From NCBI GenBank assembly GCA_010094025.1, contig ML991773.1, forward strand, positions 248,001 to 312,000: 64,000 nucleotides of DNA. Direction: 5' to 3'. Position 1 is the stretch's first letter; every line of letters starts with the position of its first letter. Below the pieces are notes generated by a model. It saw only the letters and a list, made by a program, of their open reading frames with translations. It made no database searches and was not told the origin of the DNA. The stretch is from Viridothelium virens (taxonomy: Eukaryota; Ascomycota; Dothideomycetes; Trypetheliales; Trypetheliaceae). The translations under genes were made by a program, and so were the position numbers. This document shows, in pieces, positions 38,127 through 50,293 of the stretch.

Positions 38127-39981
38127 ATGGCACTGTCAATATCACATCTGCTCTCCGTTTTCTTTACTGTGCAGAGCGTGGCTGCCGCCCCAGCACCAGC
38201 TCCTAACTCCAAGTCTTCCCTTCATGCCTACCAGCGATCATCTAATACTCATGGAGCCGTTGCCTCTGAAAACGCCCAATGCAGCCAAATCGGCGCCGAC
38301 TTCATCCAGCATGGGGGCAACGCTGTTGATGCGATGATCGGGACAATATTTTGTGTGGGTGTTATAGGAATGTATCACAGGTACTGGTAACTTCAATGCC
38401 ATTGATGACCCTCTTCTAATATTGCTAGTGGGATCGGAGGAGGAGGGTTTGGCGTTGTACGTGCAACTAACGGATCCTATGACTTTTTCGATTTTAGAGA
38501 AACGGCGCCTGGGGCTGCATTCCAGGATATGTATAATACCAATGTGAATTTGAGTCTCTACGGTGGACTAGCGAGCGGAGTCCCAGGGGAATTGAGAGGA
38601 ACCGAGTATTTGCATCAAAAGTACGGGAAACTGAGCTGGGAATCGTTACTAGAGCCATCAATCAAATTGGCCAGAAATGGGTTTACGGTGGGCCAGGATC
38701 TGGTGAATTACATGGCAAGTGCGACTGAAGGACAGGAGAATTTCTTGGTGAATAATCCCACTTGGGCCATTGACTTTGCACCGAACGGGACGTTACTTAA
38801 GCTCGGGGACACCATAACAAGGCAACGATATGCAAGTACATTGGAGACGATTGCGAAAAATGGCGCGGATGCATTTTATGAAGGTCCCATTGCTGAGGCT
38901 ACCATAAACGCAGTCCAAGCTGCAAATGGGACTATGACGGTGGAGGATCTTAAGAACTACAGCGTTGCTGTCCGAAAACCAGCAGAGATTGAGTATAGAG
39001 GTTATAAACTGGCAGCGGGAAGCGCTCCCTCTGGTGGAAGTGTCACTTTGGCCACTATGAAGATCATTGAGGGTTACCCAACCATAGGAGAGGAAGCATA
39101 CCTCAACTTGAGCACCCATCGGCTCGATGAGAGTATGAGATTTGCGTATGGCATGGTGAGTATCAACTCCGAAAGCATTGAACAAGAAGAGCTAATACAC
39201 GATTCAGAGAACCGAACTAGGTGATCCATACTTCGTCCCTGGCATGCAACAATACGAAGATAGCATGATATCTGCCAAAACCGCCGCCGAAGTCCGTAGC
39301 AAGATCTCCGACGCTCACACCCTCAATGTCTCTGCCTACGATCCCTCGGGTCTAGAGTCCCTCGAAACGCCTGGCACCTCGCATATCGTAACCGCTGACT
39401 CGTCGGGTCTCGCCGTCAGCCTCACCACCACCATCAATCTCCTCTTCGGCTCCCAGGTCATGATTCCCGAAACCGGTGTCATCATGAACGATGAAATGAA
39501 CGACTTTAGTATACCGGGGAGCTCCAATGCTTTCGGCTACATCCCTTCCCCAGCCAATTACATCCGTCCAGGAAAACGCCCGCTCAGTAGCATGAGTCCG
39601 ACTATCGTCTCTTTCCCCAACGGCTCTTTGTATGCCGCCCTCGGCGCCGCGGGCGGCTCGCGCATCATTACGAGTACTATTCAGAATCTCTGGCACGTGC
39701 TGGACCAGAACATGACGATGGCGGAGGCCCTAGCGATGCCCCGGCTGCATGACCAGTTGGAACCTAACCAGGTCAACTTTGAGTACCCCATCTTGCAAGA
39801 TGGGAAGGAGATGTTTGGGTATGACAATGCGACGGTGGCATATATGGCTGCCAAAGGTCATAATGTGACATGGATTGCTCCAGGCCAGAGCACGGCACAG
39901 GGGTTGCGGCGGTTGGGGAATAGTACATTCGAGGCGGCCGGGGAGCCGAGACAATTGGACAGCGGGGGAATTACGGTATAG
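38127..39981 (+). CDS. Gamma-glutamyltranspeptidase (secreted or vacuolar)
   Basis: Three exons, join(38127..38380, 38429..39155, 39208..39981), 584 residues. An N-terminal signal peptide (HLLSVFFTVQSVAAA) leads to the GGT fold: the glycine-rich GIGGGGFGVV, F-R-E-T-A-P, the autocleavage site with catalytic Thr384 in PGTSHIVTAD, DFSIPG, RPLSSMSPTIV and GAAGGSRII. The enzyme cleaves the gamma-glutamyl bond of glutathione and conjugates and transfers the glutamyl group; it self-processes into large and small subunits at Thr384. Several N-x-S/T sites suggest glycosylation. Introns have GTACTG and GTGAGT donors; the splice joints restore GMYHSGIGGGG and FAYGMRTELGDPY. Confidence 0.95.
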
Positions 39982-40474
39982 GGGATAGACAAGACATGAG
40001 CTGCTTACAAGGAGAACTATCCTTGTGTAAGTGGATGGAGATTGTGTAAGCTCAGTAATGTTGCCCTGGGCCAGGGGCAGAAAACATATATGTACATAAG
40101 CTGAGTATGGAATATACTATTCCATCTTCAGATAATTATGCTATTCACTTCATACAGTATGCGGCTTCATGCATTCATCTTTCCATGCATTTATGCTTCC
40201 CACCTTTGCCCTAGGTGCACCTGACAGAAATTGGAGAGCATTAGAATTGTAGACACCAGGGCTTCAAAGGAAAGCCAATGACATTCAGATATCATATGAA
40301 AGCATTTACCACACCAGGTGGTACCTCAATCAAATAGGCCGAAGCCTCGAATATTTCCCTTTCCATACGACCATGCCCTAAGGATATCAAAGACCAATTA
40401 TTACACAGGAAGCCGCTCCGTATGAAAAACAAAAAGGACGCTTATCCACAACCCAAGACAGCCGAATACCTCGA
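39982..40474. other. Convergent 3' region between GGT and the C2 gene
   Basis: 493 bp, AT-rich, with TATACATAAG-type sequences near 40090 that may serve as polyadenylation signals. No gene supported. Confidence 0.5.
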
Positions 40475-42520
40475 CTACTTCGGCGGTGCCTGCCCTTCCT
40501 CAGCAATAGCCCCCGCCTCGGTCTGCTGCTCCGAACCCGCATTCTCCTCCCCAATCTCCTTGACCACCTCCCCATCCTTTCCTCTCACCACCTTCCGCGA
40601 CCCACGTCCCGCCATCCCCTTCACATGCTCAATCCGGCCCTTCTCCCTCGCACTCGCATCCCGCTTCACCTGGCCCAAGACATCCCTCGTCCCGCCTTCA
40701 CGACGCGAATGGCCATGCCCCAGCCCATGAGCATGGCCGCCCTGCTGTGCTGCTGCCCCTGCCCCACCATTCAATCCCGCCTCAACATCATCCAGGTCCT
40801 CCTCGTCACTGCTCGAGATGCTGCCGCTGCGACGCTGGGTATAGACGACCTGGTTGCCCTCGGCCTTCTTCCTCTGGCGCTGCTCGTCCTTCATCTCGCC
40901 CATCTTCTTCTCGTCCTTCTGGCAGTCCAGCGTCATGATCTTCAGCCCCGGCAGCCGCGACTCGAGGTACTGGCGCAGCACGGGCAGCTTGGCGGCGTTG
41001 GGTCGGTAGGTGCCGCTATCGTTGTCGATGACGAGTTCGTAGTAGGCTGGGTCTTTCGGGGGGTCGTCTTTTGGGGGCCCGCCGGAGATGTCGTGGGGAG
41101 GGTGGGTGGGATTGGGGGAGGATGAGGACGAAGGGGAGGAGGATGCGGCGGAGGAGGAGGAGGTGTTCGGGCGGTGTGGGTGCTTGAGGCGGCGGATGAA
41201 GAATTCGCCGCTGAAGGCGATGTAAATGCTGACATCAGAATGCATGGTATGCTTGCTGAGCAGATCAACACCGAATTCCTTTCCGGTCTCGGTGAAGCGC
41301 CAGAGGGCGTCGAGGGTGATGACATAAGTGAAGATCCGGCCGCCCTTGTCGTAATGGACAAGGTCGAGGAATTTGGTGGTTACTTCGGACGTGGGCGTTG
41401 GGTCATTGTGATTGAAGACGCCATATTCGGTCGTGCGGGAGAAGTTGTAGACGCGTGCATGCTGATGGTGGAGAGCCTTGGAGAGCAGAAAGCCACGGGG
41501 ACCAGTACTAGTAAACATGCCTTTGACGAAGGGTTTGAACTCGACATAGCGGTGATAAAGATCAGAGGGAACAGGGCCTTCTAGCTGAATTTGGTTCGCT
41601 TGGAAACTGAGAAGTTGTTAGCAGAGTCCACAAATTGTTCATCGCTAAGCCTACTTGTATCGTTGCGCACGCTGTTTTTGTTCCTGTTGTCCAGCAGCAT
41701 TTGTATCATCATCATCTTGAGCGTCCTTCACGTTCGCCAACCGACCTAACATCGGTGAGTAGTGCTTGTACCAAAACCCCGGCCCAATTGTATATGCGCG
41801 CCCACCGCCCTCCTCATCTTGGGTGCGACCTAGGCATTCCACAGAAACATAGAGGTTTCCGTTTAAGTGCTTGGCTTTGGAAAAGCAGGCCGCAATTGCT
41901 CTTACGAAGTAGGCCCGCTTACTGCCCGTACGCTTCATGATCTTGTAACCTTGCTCTTTGATGCCCTGCCAATCCTCACTTAAGCTATCCACGTGTATAT
42001 GCGCATTTCCAAGGCGATCATCGTGGTCCGCCGGATCCTCATCGTATATCCTGGCTTTGAGCTTGAACCCTGAAGCGGGGACATTCGCCACAATCCATTC
42101 ACAGTTCCACTCCGGATCGCAGTTTCGGCGAATTGTTGGGGTTCGCAGCGTGAGGGGTGGATCTTCCTTGTGTCTCGGAGTCAAGCCGGTATCGATTGTT
42201 GCCAGAATGTATGGATCTGAAGCTAGCGTGTTTACGTCTGCCATTGGAAGATTGGTCGCTCGATGAAAAGTGATCTTGACTGTGTATCCTGGTGGTTCGC
42301 GAGGTAATGGAGTGCTATCAAATCCACCTGCTGGGCCTTTCTTTTCTTCCTTTGGCTTTTCATCTTGAGGTTCCGCTTGCTTCTGGCTGCCGTCGTTCGC
42401 GGAAGGTTTCTCGTCCTGAGGTAGCTTGCCGTCAACCGGGCCATTGGACTTCAGTTGGGCAGTGGGTTGAGCGGAAGGCTGCTCGTCTGGCCGTTTCTCG
42501 TTGAGTTCTTCCGAGCTCAT
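40475..42520 (-). CDS. C2-domain protein of a fungal-specific family
   Basis: Two exons, complement(join(40475..41606, 41655..42520)), 665 residues. The 48-nt intron has a GTAGGC donor and CAG acceptor with a GCTAAC branch site. After a Lys/Glu/Pro-rich N-terminus, a C2 domain spans about 75-190 (YTVKITFHRATNLPMAD, ASDPYILATI, RRNCDPEWNCEW, ARIYDEDPADHDDRLG) with the aspartates expected for calcium binding. A second conserved region (about 215-410) has GPGFWYKHYSPMLGRL, PRGFLLSKALHHQHARVY, FNHNDPTPTSE and VDLLSKHTMHSDVS. The tail is Ser/Gly/Glu-rich with an HGLGHGH patch. The family is common in Pezizomycotina but its function is unknown to me; membrane association through C2 is likely. Confidence 0.88.
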
Positions 42521-44108
42521 GTCGCCGCGTGCTGACTCGGTCCGGTTGCAAGTTGGCATGCAAAAAGTGAGGGTTAAAAAGTACAAGCGAACGCGCACTC
42601 TATAATTAATGTCATAAGAGAAACATGCGAAACCCAATTGGCGACTTTAAGCCTCCGAAGACTGGCGGGGTTGGGGGAGAGAACCGGCTTGGCGAAAACA
42701 AGATTATACCAAGCTTTGCCCAGCCCGCGCTAAGCCGGTAGCTAAGCCTTGTTGACGCTGATACAGAATGCCTGACAATGAACGAACTCGATTGGTAGTA
42801 GTGGGTGATGTAGGAAGCTAAGTGCCAGCTATGACGAAATGCTTCTGAATATCTAGGGCACCGTAGCACGCGTAGGTACTCCGTACCTTGGTATATACCA
42901 CCATACCTGGCTGGGTGCGCATGTGTCACCCGGCCATAACGCCACCGACGCCTTGGGCACGCCTCCAAACGAGCACCATCACTCCGTACTCCGACCTCTC
43001 TCTCCTCTTGAGCTCGGCAAGCGGCGCCTTTCAAAACTCTATAAGGTGTAGCATCGCCATAATTGAAGGCTCGACCACTCTGCTCTAGCTGAGTACTCAA
43101 CCATGGTCGAATTGAGACTGCGTATCCAGTAGTTAAAAGCCACTCCTAGCTTCCGACACCTGAAACTTGCGTATGGTCTGCTTGCTGACCTTTTCAGATA
43201 TGTGCTTCTCGGTGCTGCCGAACGTTTTTCTACTTCTCTTCCCATAACTTGGCTTGCTTGACCTTCGGTCTTAGCCTTGGGTTACTTATTTTACTTGCAG
43301 ACCATTGCTGATCTTTGCGGCGGCGAGGCCGCCTACCTTATGTTTTGACCTTTCTAATTGAACCCCCTACAAGAATTGACTTCATTGAAGAAGATTCGGA
43401 CGACGGCACTGACTGAGCAGTACCTAGGGAGGTCGTTGCAGGAATCTCAGTGTCGACTTACCATCTGAAAGCTGTCATCGTAGTCAAAGCTGGAGGAATA
43501 GAGACTACACTCTCCTATGCAAGGCATGGGGACTGCCACGGGCATGGATACCCTGCCAACTTCCGCATCGAGGCTCTGAAGCGGCACGCTCGCGAGGGCA
43601 GTTTCCACAAAGCGATTCGGAGGCAAATTGTTGGGCCTTTGACTCCGCCTGAGCGTAGGTACACAGCCCTGCTTTCGGCCGAGGGTTGTGGAGTTTGGTA
43701 ATAACAACTCGGCTCCGCCCCTTCCCTGATGTCTTTCAGACTCCAGCATCATATTTAGATTATTAAACCTAGGATTGGTTCCTGCGCTGTAATGGACCTT
43801 CTGGACTGGGGCACGTCTACCGAGATCCTGGTCTTGAAAAGTCGGGTAAGCGGAGTCTCTATCTACATTTGGTGGAGGATTCCCAGAGTAACATTTTATG
43901 CAAATCTACTATCTCATCTCTCTTACATCTGAAAGTCGGCTATCTCGAAGACGGCTACACAGCACATATAAATAGAGGGTTCTCTACTCTCCTTCTGCCA
44001 ATTATCTCGCATCGCGGCTTCGCATAATTACCAGTCAGGCTTTCTTTTTTGCCATTTCACTCGTTGAAAGCATCGAAGCGTCTACCCCTGTTCTAGCCAA
44101 TTGCCAGG
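42521..44108. other. Intergenic, no gene recognised
   Basis: About 1.6 kb with two TACTCCGTAC-type motifs (42877-42886 and 42980-42994) and the promoter of the secreted protein at its right end. Confidence 0.5.
43967..43974 (+). promoter_or_regulatory. TATA box of the secreted-protein gene
   Basis: TATAAATA, 135 bp upstream of the start codon at 44109; the best TATA element in the window. Confidence 0.65.
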
Positions 44109-44612
44109 ATGAATCTCCTTACAGTCATCATCTGCCTCTTAACCGCTATCACTACCGTTTATGCTAGTCCTCACCACTTGAAACGGACAGCTGAAGGGCC
44201 GTTCTACTTCGCCGGCGAACTCAGCAATCCGAGTGAATGTCTCAATCTTACTGCAACAAACAACAACATCATTCTGAGCAATAACGTTTCTGCGCACCAG
44301 TTCCTCTTCCTCGACTCCGGTTCCGTAAATGGTCAGCTGAGTGTGCTGGGCTTCAGCGAGGGATACAGCTACGTGTATACCGATGGTCAAGACGGCTCAG
44401 TGCACTATATCAACTCTGGGCAGCCACCAAACGGCTCATCCTCAAACCAATGGCTTCTCACTGCCCAAGAGTCTGATCCTGATACGAAGGTCTTAGAATT
44501 CACAGGAGGTGCACTTCTGGCCTGTACCGATGAATCGACTGGTGTTGTCAGCCTCGTGGCAACAAGCGGACAACCGGAAGGCTGCCAGACTGTTACAGTT
44601 CATAGTCATTGA
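44109..44612 (+). CDS. Small secreted protein
   Basis: Single exon, 167 residues. A clear signal peptide (NLLTVIICLLTAITTVYA) is followed by a Lys-Arg dibasic site at 25-26 that a Kex2 protease could cut. The mature part is strand-rich with three cysteines, several N-glycosylation sequons (N-L-T, N-V-S, N-G-S) and repeated aromatic-Gly motifs (GFSEGYSYVYTDG). It resembles the many fungal secreted or cell-wall-associated proteins of unknown function; no GPI signal is seen at the C-terminus (it ends VTVHSH). A strong TATA box suggests regulated, possibly high, expression. Could be an effector-like or wall protein; no function can be assigned. Confidence 0.8.
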   Translation: MNLLTVIICLLTAITTVYASPHHLKRTAEGPFYFAGELSNPSECLNLTATNNNIILSNNVSAHQFLFLDSGSVNGQLSVLGFSEGYSYVYTDGQDGSVHYINSGQPPNGSSSNQWLLTAQESDPDTKVLEFTGGALLACTDESTGVVSLVATSGQPEGCQTVTVHSH

Positions 44613-45451
44613 ACTGACATTTTTTCCCTTGAAGGACACTGTTCTACGGAAAAGATCGGAGAGCTTTGTCAAGCTGCGTGGCACTGTCTTTTACTTTGCT
44701 ATAGCTAGATTTCTTGATAGCAGTCAATGTGCTATTTGTGTCCAGACCAAAAGCTTAAAAATTATTTGTAAAGTTAAGTGTATTGTAACTAGAGGTTTAT
44801 TACTGAGACTGTTAGCGAGGATTTCTTGTTCCACGTCAAGCTCACGATTCACAACCTCAATACGGCCGAGGGCGAGTCCTTGATCCGGCGCAGGTTGCTA
44901 GCACGATCCCAGGCTGGTCTTGGAGAGACAAGGGAAGCTTTAGGCGCTTAGTAGGAGATTAAAGTAGATCCTCTGAGATTATTTACACTCAAACTGTATT
45001 TTGAGTTTATACCACGGAGGAATACCCCAGTAAAATTTGGAGTAAGAGGCAGTCATCTGAAGTACCGGTGTGGTCCGCCGACAGTTCTTACTGCAACCTT
45101 CAATGCTTGTATCTGATTGCATAATGTCCAAAGTTTGATTCTCTGCATTCCTGAGAGCCTCGCAATGATCTACAGGACAATAAAAGAGATACAAGCGCTA
45201 TATAGACATAATAGAATTTATTCGTTGCACATAAGACGGCTCTGACCAAAAGGCTCTTATCACCAGAGCATGCATATGCAGTGAACCTACTTCTGCTGAC
45301 TACGTTCCATTGCTCCAAACAAATGCAGAATGCTCCAAAAATGTTTTAATTGAGTGTAGTGCCGCAACTGGCTTATTCGTAACGCCGGCGGTTGTGTCTG
45401 CTCACCCAATGCCGTTCCACGAGCTACCATCTCTTCACTTGGCGGCGAGGG
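44613..45451. other. Intergenic between converging genes
   Basis: 839 bp with no gene supported; AT-rich around 44750 and 45190. Confidence 0.5.
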
Positions 45452-46228
45452 CTATATGTCGTCTGAATAACGATGCGGAGTTCCTTTGGATGCCGGATAC
45501 GAATCCATAGATCTCTGTGATGACATCGTCTGCATGCTTGGCTCAGGATGCAAAAGATGAACCCCGTGTTGCTCTGGCGTCCGTGGAAACTGTGTTGAAT
45601 ACTGCATCTGCTCGTTGTTGCTGTATTGTGCCGCCGATAGAGGTAACTCCTCTTCTCGAAATATTGATTCCTTCTCTTGCTGAATCATGTCACAACAGTT
45701 GCAGCAGAATGCGCAGAACAAATCTGACATCCAATCGCCCTGAATATTGTACTTCTGCCGGAGGTCGGCACGTTGCATAAGTTGGGGAATCCATTGGAGA
45801 CCGAGGGTCGCAGCACCGCACCATAGGATACACTACGCCATCACTTATTAACTGGAGCGCATTTGGAAGCGCAAAAGTCAACTCACTGTGGTATTGACAA
45901 TCTTGAAATCGCTCATCGTTCTATCCTTCCGTGTTCGATGATGGATCCGGGAGAATAATACGCATGGACACCAGACTGCCAAACAACCTATGCCATGTGG
46001 TCAATTACCCATCTCAAGAGCTCGCATATGAGTTATAGAGTTGCTGCGCTCACATGTCGTTACGGGCCAGAGGCATCCAGTGGAGCGGGTATGCCATTTG
46101 CGCGGCGTCGAACTGGCGGGTCGCAGGGCCTTTTCTGGGGTTGCCATAAGTCTTTCTGATCGCATCCTCCAATCTTCAAAATCGCTCGCATCCGCCCTCT
46201 CGAGCCGGTTGGCCTGCGGTTGGACCAT
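45452..46228 (-). CDS. PLAC8 (cysteine-rich) family membrane-associated protein
   Basis: Three exons, complement(join(45452..45832, 45887..45987, 46054..46228)), 218 residues. The spliced protein has the PLAC8 pattern: KWHTRSTGCLWPVTTC, CCLAVWCPCVLFSR with the C-P-C core, HHRTRKDR, GLQWIPQLMQRADLRQKY, and FCAFCCNCCDMIQQEKESI near residue 150. The tail is Gln/Ser/Pro-rich. Introns are 66 and 54 nt with GTGAGC and GTGAGT donors; the joint at 46054/45987 completes a Cys codon. PLAC8 proteins are small, Cys-rich and membrane-bound, and plant and fungal relatives influence cell size, cadmium or calcium handling. It faces away from the ankyrin-like gene across 988 bp. Confidence 0.87.
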
Positions 46229-47216
46229 GAAGTCTGGATCCTTGCCTCAATACCAAGTTTAAGATGCTCCCAAGAAATGTAGAAATGTATTGTAAAGTCT
46301 AAGGGACGACTGAAACATTGCAGAATGACGGTAGCCAAACGTGAATGAGACAGAAAATCGTAAAGTCACCAACTGTGTGCTTTACTACGGGGGCAGATTG
46401 GGCGCAGGGCAGCCCCCAGCGCTCCGCCATGACTTGGTCAGGGGGCGATACGAAGATTCAGCCGCAATCTTATCACTAGCGGATTCTGGCTCCATAGAAA
46501 AGCGCATCTGAGAGACGCTGAAGTACTAATGGTAGACGAGAAGTTTTCAAGTCAAGTTTGTGTGGGAATGACGGCATTAAGGGTGCAGAAGACTTAATCA
46601 GGGGGCACCGTGGACGCTTACAAACTGTGCGGCCGGGTGATGCATGCCTGACGCCTATGCTAATTAGGTACAAACTTATGCAAACGCGAAAAGCTCCTAT
46701 ATCATTCGTAAGATATTCAATTACAGAGTGACCGAGCATCTATGCACGATGCCACTTTGCGTCTATTGAATTTCTCTCTGGACTTGTGTTTACCTGGCAA
46801 TTGTCATATCGTCAAGTTTAAAAGTCGGTGGTGTTCTACTCTATTTTTAGACGGAAAACCTGCGATGTTCTCCACCCCTTAAATTCTGTTTCCCTACACG
46901 TCCGTTTTTTTGCTTGCTAGGTCAATCTAAAGCAGAGTCAACTTCAAGAACAACGATTCTTCTATCACTGCAGTCATATTGGATCCTCCAACGCTTCCTA
47001 TTACACCTCCTCGTCCGAGTTTCGTTTTGAAGGTCACGGACTCACCGAACACTAGCAGGGTATATTAAAATAGCAGTCAGAAAGGAGAGCGGAACTACTC
47101 ATTCGGGCAAAGCGCCGTCGCGGTGCAACAACCAACCGCGTGCGCTTGACCGGTTTCGCTGGGATCAAACACACTCTCCTGTATCTTACTACAGGTGTTG
47201 GGAGAGGACTTTTCTG
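46229..47216. promoter_or_regulatory. Divergent intergenic region, PLAC8 / ankyrin-like gene
   Basis: 988 bp between outward-facing starts; no gene supported. A long CT-rich tract precedes 47200. Confidence 0.45.
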
Positions 47217-48965
47217 ATGCCCGCGACGCTGAGCAGGAAACGTCGCATCGATGCTGTGCAGGTCACCCCGGAGAAGCGAAGGAGAGTGAGCGCTGGCATC
47301 GCTCACGATTCGCCGCAGGAGTCGTTACAGGTTAAAGTGCGTCGCGAGCGAGATGAGGTTCCCGGACCATGGGAATCGCACCAACCAGCTTTGCATTGGA
47401 TTGAAGGCATCTTCTGCTCGGCTCATATTCGGTTTGAACAAGGACAATTGGCTCATGATGCTGAGATTGCCAGATGCAACTCACTGTTCATCGAGCGAGA
47501 AAAGATCCGCCATAACTTCCAGACCCATATGGAGCTTCGGAGCAAGGATACTGCGTTGCTTGCCGAAACAGTGTTCGATGAAACAGGATGTTTGAAACCA
47601 GAATTCACACAATGCGCACTTAAGTCTGGATCTGGACTTTGGAATTACGAGCTGAATGATGGAGATATTCTTGTGATCGGCAAATCAGAGGTACTCTTGG
47701 ATCCTCGATATGGCAATATCGCACCGACGCTCATTAAACGTATGCTTTACGAAGCTTCCCGACTACGTGGTCGCTCGTTCTTTGCATTTGCATGGACCGC
47801 CATTCCTCATGATGGCGATTGCGCTCAAGCCATGCATGTGGTCGACTTTGAGGGAAAAGCGATCAAGGACTGCCGAAATAATCCTGAAACTGTCAATACG
47901 TTGGAGGCTTTCTGGCGAGCAAACGGGTTCAGACGTGTGGGCATGACCCAATGGTTTGCGTGGTCTTCAGAAATGAATCACCCGGCACACCGCTGCTCCC
48001 CATCCCTTGATTTTAACCTGTCTGCATGCCATTTCTTCTCCGAGCGAAATCAGCACAGCTTGCTCCATGTCGAGGTCTTAAAAGGAATGCCAGACGAAGA
48101 CTGCTGTGAGCTTTTCCAACTCATGCCAAGAAATTTTTCTCCTGACGATCTCCGGCGGATTGACGCGAATGGCAACACTTTATTCCATTTAGCTGCGCTC
48201 TCTTCGAAGCCCTATTTCATCTCATGGCTCAAGGCCAACTGTCCACCAGAGGTCCAAATGTGGAGAAATTTTGACCGACAGACTCCTTTAGAAGCCCTAC
48301 TCTCCGCTCGAGCAGCGACCAGAAAGAGGTTAGAAGAGCACCCAGAGTTCATATTTGAAGGCCACGACGATGCATCCGTAGACTGCCAATTGCAGCTCTG
48401 CAGCTTCTTGTACACTACGCCAGAAATCTTCCAGCGATTGAAGTTCGACTGCAGCTGCACGCATTGCCTGGGTGGGTTTCTGAGCCCTCGCACGCAGCTA
48501 AAGCTGATCGCATCGGCACCCCAGCATCTGGACATCCATTACGGCGACGATGATTATGGCAAGTGGGAAACCCTTATGCAATGGTCATTTCCAAAGCTCG
48601 GTGACTTTTCGCCTGGCGTGAAGCAGAAAATAGTGGAGCTCTGGGTTCTGTGCATGCAGCAAGTTGCTCTCGTTCTGGCCAAAGGAGGCCTACCAGTGGC
48701 AGAAAGTGTATACCAAAGTCTCATAACCCATTGGAACTTCTGTGAATCACAGACTATGGCGGAGCTTATTCTCGATAGCGAAGTCATGGAATCAGCCATC
48801 TTAGCTGTCATAAGCGTAGCCTCTTCATCGAACAGTCCTGCCGGATTGGGGAAGCTGTCGAAAGAATGCATCCGAATCATTCAAGAGACCCCGGAGTGCC
48901 GGAATGACGATGACTGGGCGCTCGTTCGTCGCCAATTGCTGTTCAAAAGAGGATTGGAGCCGTAG
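47217..48965 (+). CDS. Orphan protein with ankyrin-like repeats
   Basis: Single exon, 582 residues, unbroken. The start has a basic, nuclear-signal-like patch (SRKRRIDA, PEKRRRVSAG). Residues about 140-270 have a mixed alpha/beta pattern ending in FWRANGFRRVGMTQWFAWSS, which resembles the end of GNAT acetyltransferase folds, although no acetyl-CoA loop is clear. Around 325-385 an ankyrin-like pair appears (DANGNTLFHLAALSSKP, then N-F-D-R-Q-T-P-L-E-A-L). The C-terminal 200 residues are helical with a C-S-C-T-H-C cluster near 420 (C-x-C-x2-C), a possible metal site. No signal peptide or membrane segment. I do not recognise the gene as a named family; the GNAT idea is a guess. Confidence 0.8.
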   Translation: MPATLSRKRRIDAVQVTPEKRRRVSAGIAHDSPQESLQVKVRRERDEVPGPWESHQPALHWIEGIFCSAHIRFEQGQLAHDAEIARCNSLFIEREKIRHNFQTHMELRSKDTALLAETVFDETGCLKPEFTQCALKSGSGLWNYELNDGDILVIGKSEVLLDPRYGNIAPTLIKRMLYEASRLRGRSFFAFAWTAIPHDGDCAQAMHVVDFEGKAIKDCRNNPETVNTLEAFWRANGFRRVGMTQWFAWSSEMNHPAHRCSPSLDFNLSACHFFSERNQHSLLHVEVLKGMPDEDCCELFQLMPRNFSPDDLRRIDANGNTLFHLAALSSKPYFISWLKANCPPEVQMWRNFDRQTPLEALLSARAATRKRLEEHPEFIFEGHDDASVDCQLQLCSFLYTTPEIFQRLKFDCSCTHCLGGFLSPRTQLKLIASAPQHLDIHYGDDDYGKWETLMQWSFPKLGDFSPGVKQKIVELWVLCMQQVALVLAKGGLPVAESVYQSLITHWNFCESQTMAELILDSEVMESAILAVISVASSSNSPAGLGKLSKECIRIIQETPECRNDDDWALVRRQLLFKRGLEP

Positions 48966-50293
48966 AATGGATGGCAATGGCTAGAGTCTTAACAACTATG
49001 TGCAAATCTTGGGATCAGCGGATAATGCCTTTGGTAGTTGCGATACACCGTGCTCTGTATTTCTACTTTTGTACATCGGAAGCAAAATGATCCGGTTTGT
49101 GAGGCGGGAGGACTGAACAACACGGACCTTTGTAAGATTTAGTATAGAATTTACAACTGTAGGGTCCGGGTGTGACCCATTTCCAAAGCGATATTTCGAC
49201 TGGGGAGACCCTCAATGAAAACACTGGCATCTGCCATCATCTACTCTGTGGGCTGCATTCTCCACCAAAAATGAGAGAGAGACAAAACGAGAAAAAGAAA
49301 AGAAAGACAGATTGGAAGAACTTGGCTGCAGATTGCTTCACCTCCTCGATTCTACTGAGGATTACCTGAAAGCCAATAGGATAATATCCCTGATCCAGCA
49401 GCATTTAAGGTAGCTCTGAGTCAGATTCAAAGACAACGGCTGAAGAGAATATAGATATCTGTACTCCGTACTTAAGCCACATATCGGAAAATATGGTATG
49501 TGTTATCGGCGCGAACATGCCGTTTTGATTAGATCAGTGCGCACCTGCGTCATCGTTGTGGTTGTGGGATGTGGTTATACTTCGGTTTCCAGGTCCCCCT
49601 GTTTCATTGCACGGGCGACCTTCTCACTCAATACCTCCGTCGATCGATTCGGCTTGCGTGAATCAGACGATTTAAATGGGAGATCAGCGACAAATAAATT
49701 CAGAGGCGCAGGAAAATCGCAAAGAAAACAGCACAAGGTCTTAGGCACTTTTCCCACTGCTTGCAGATATTGCTAGTCTCTCACTTCGCTTGCGAGAGGC
49801 CACTATACAAATGCAAGGGATGCTCGGCCGAATGCCAGTGACGATACGGCAGGGACTCATCCTGAATAAGTTGCCATGCGAGACCAGCGGCGAATCCGAA
49901 ACAAGAGATTCATTAAACGGAACATTCTACATTGTACATTCTACATTTAACAGACAACGGCCAGCTGTCATTCACTGAGCAGCTGCCTTGTCACGAGAGG
50001 CTCTGCGTACTCCTAGCTTCCGTGACTGCAGAAACGTGGTAATTCATGGCGTCATTGAAGTAGCATCACGCTGATTGATTCCTAACTAAAGAACGAGGGC
50101 CAGATTTCTAGCTGTTTTGATCTTCTCTCAGAGCGGTTGGAAGGCCGGTTTCGCGGCCCTCCTGATACTGATAGAAAATGCGGCTCCGTATAAGAACCAT
50201 TTGGCGTCCTTTCTTTTCTTTTCTCAAGAAAACTTTAACCATTAGCTTGATGACATCACGTCCCTCTCCCAAGTGGTGTCGGGCATCGATGTA
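48966..50293. other. Intergenic with a degenerate repeat
   Basis: About 1.3 kb holding one copy of a diverged repeat (49174-49375), a GTACTCCGTAC motif at 49461-49471 and a short ACATTCTACATT duplication near 49920-49945. Confidence 0.45.
49174..49375 (-). repeat. Gene-remnant repeat, copy A
   Basis: Shares GGGGAGACCCTCAA, ATCTGCCATCATC-like and GAAGAACTTGGCTGCAGATT-like blocks with 52365-52510, in the same order and orientation. Read on the minus strand both copies encode related peptides (here EEVKQSAAKFFQ and VFIEGLPS). The copy appears decayed. Confidence 0.55.

Noticed and set aside
45961-46175. Apparent frameshift and stop in the PLAC8 gene
   Set aside because: A normal 66-nt intron (GTGAGC to CATAG) removes the stop and restores the conserved C-C-L-A-V-W-C-P-C frame, so the gene is intact.
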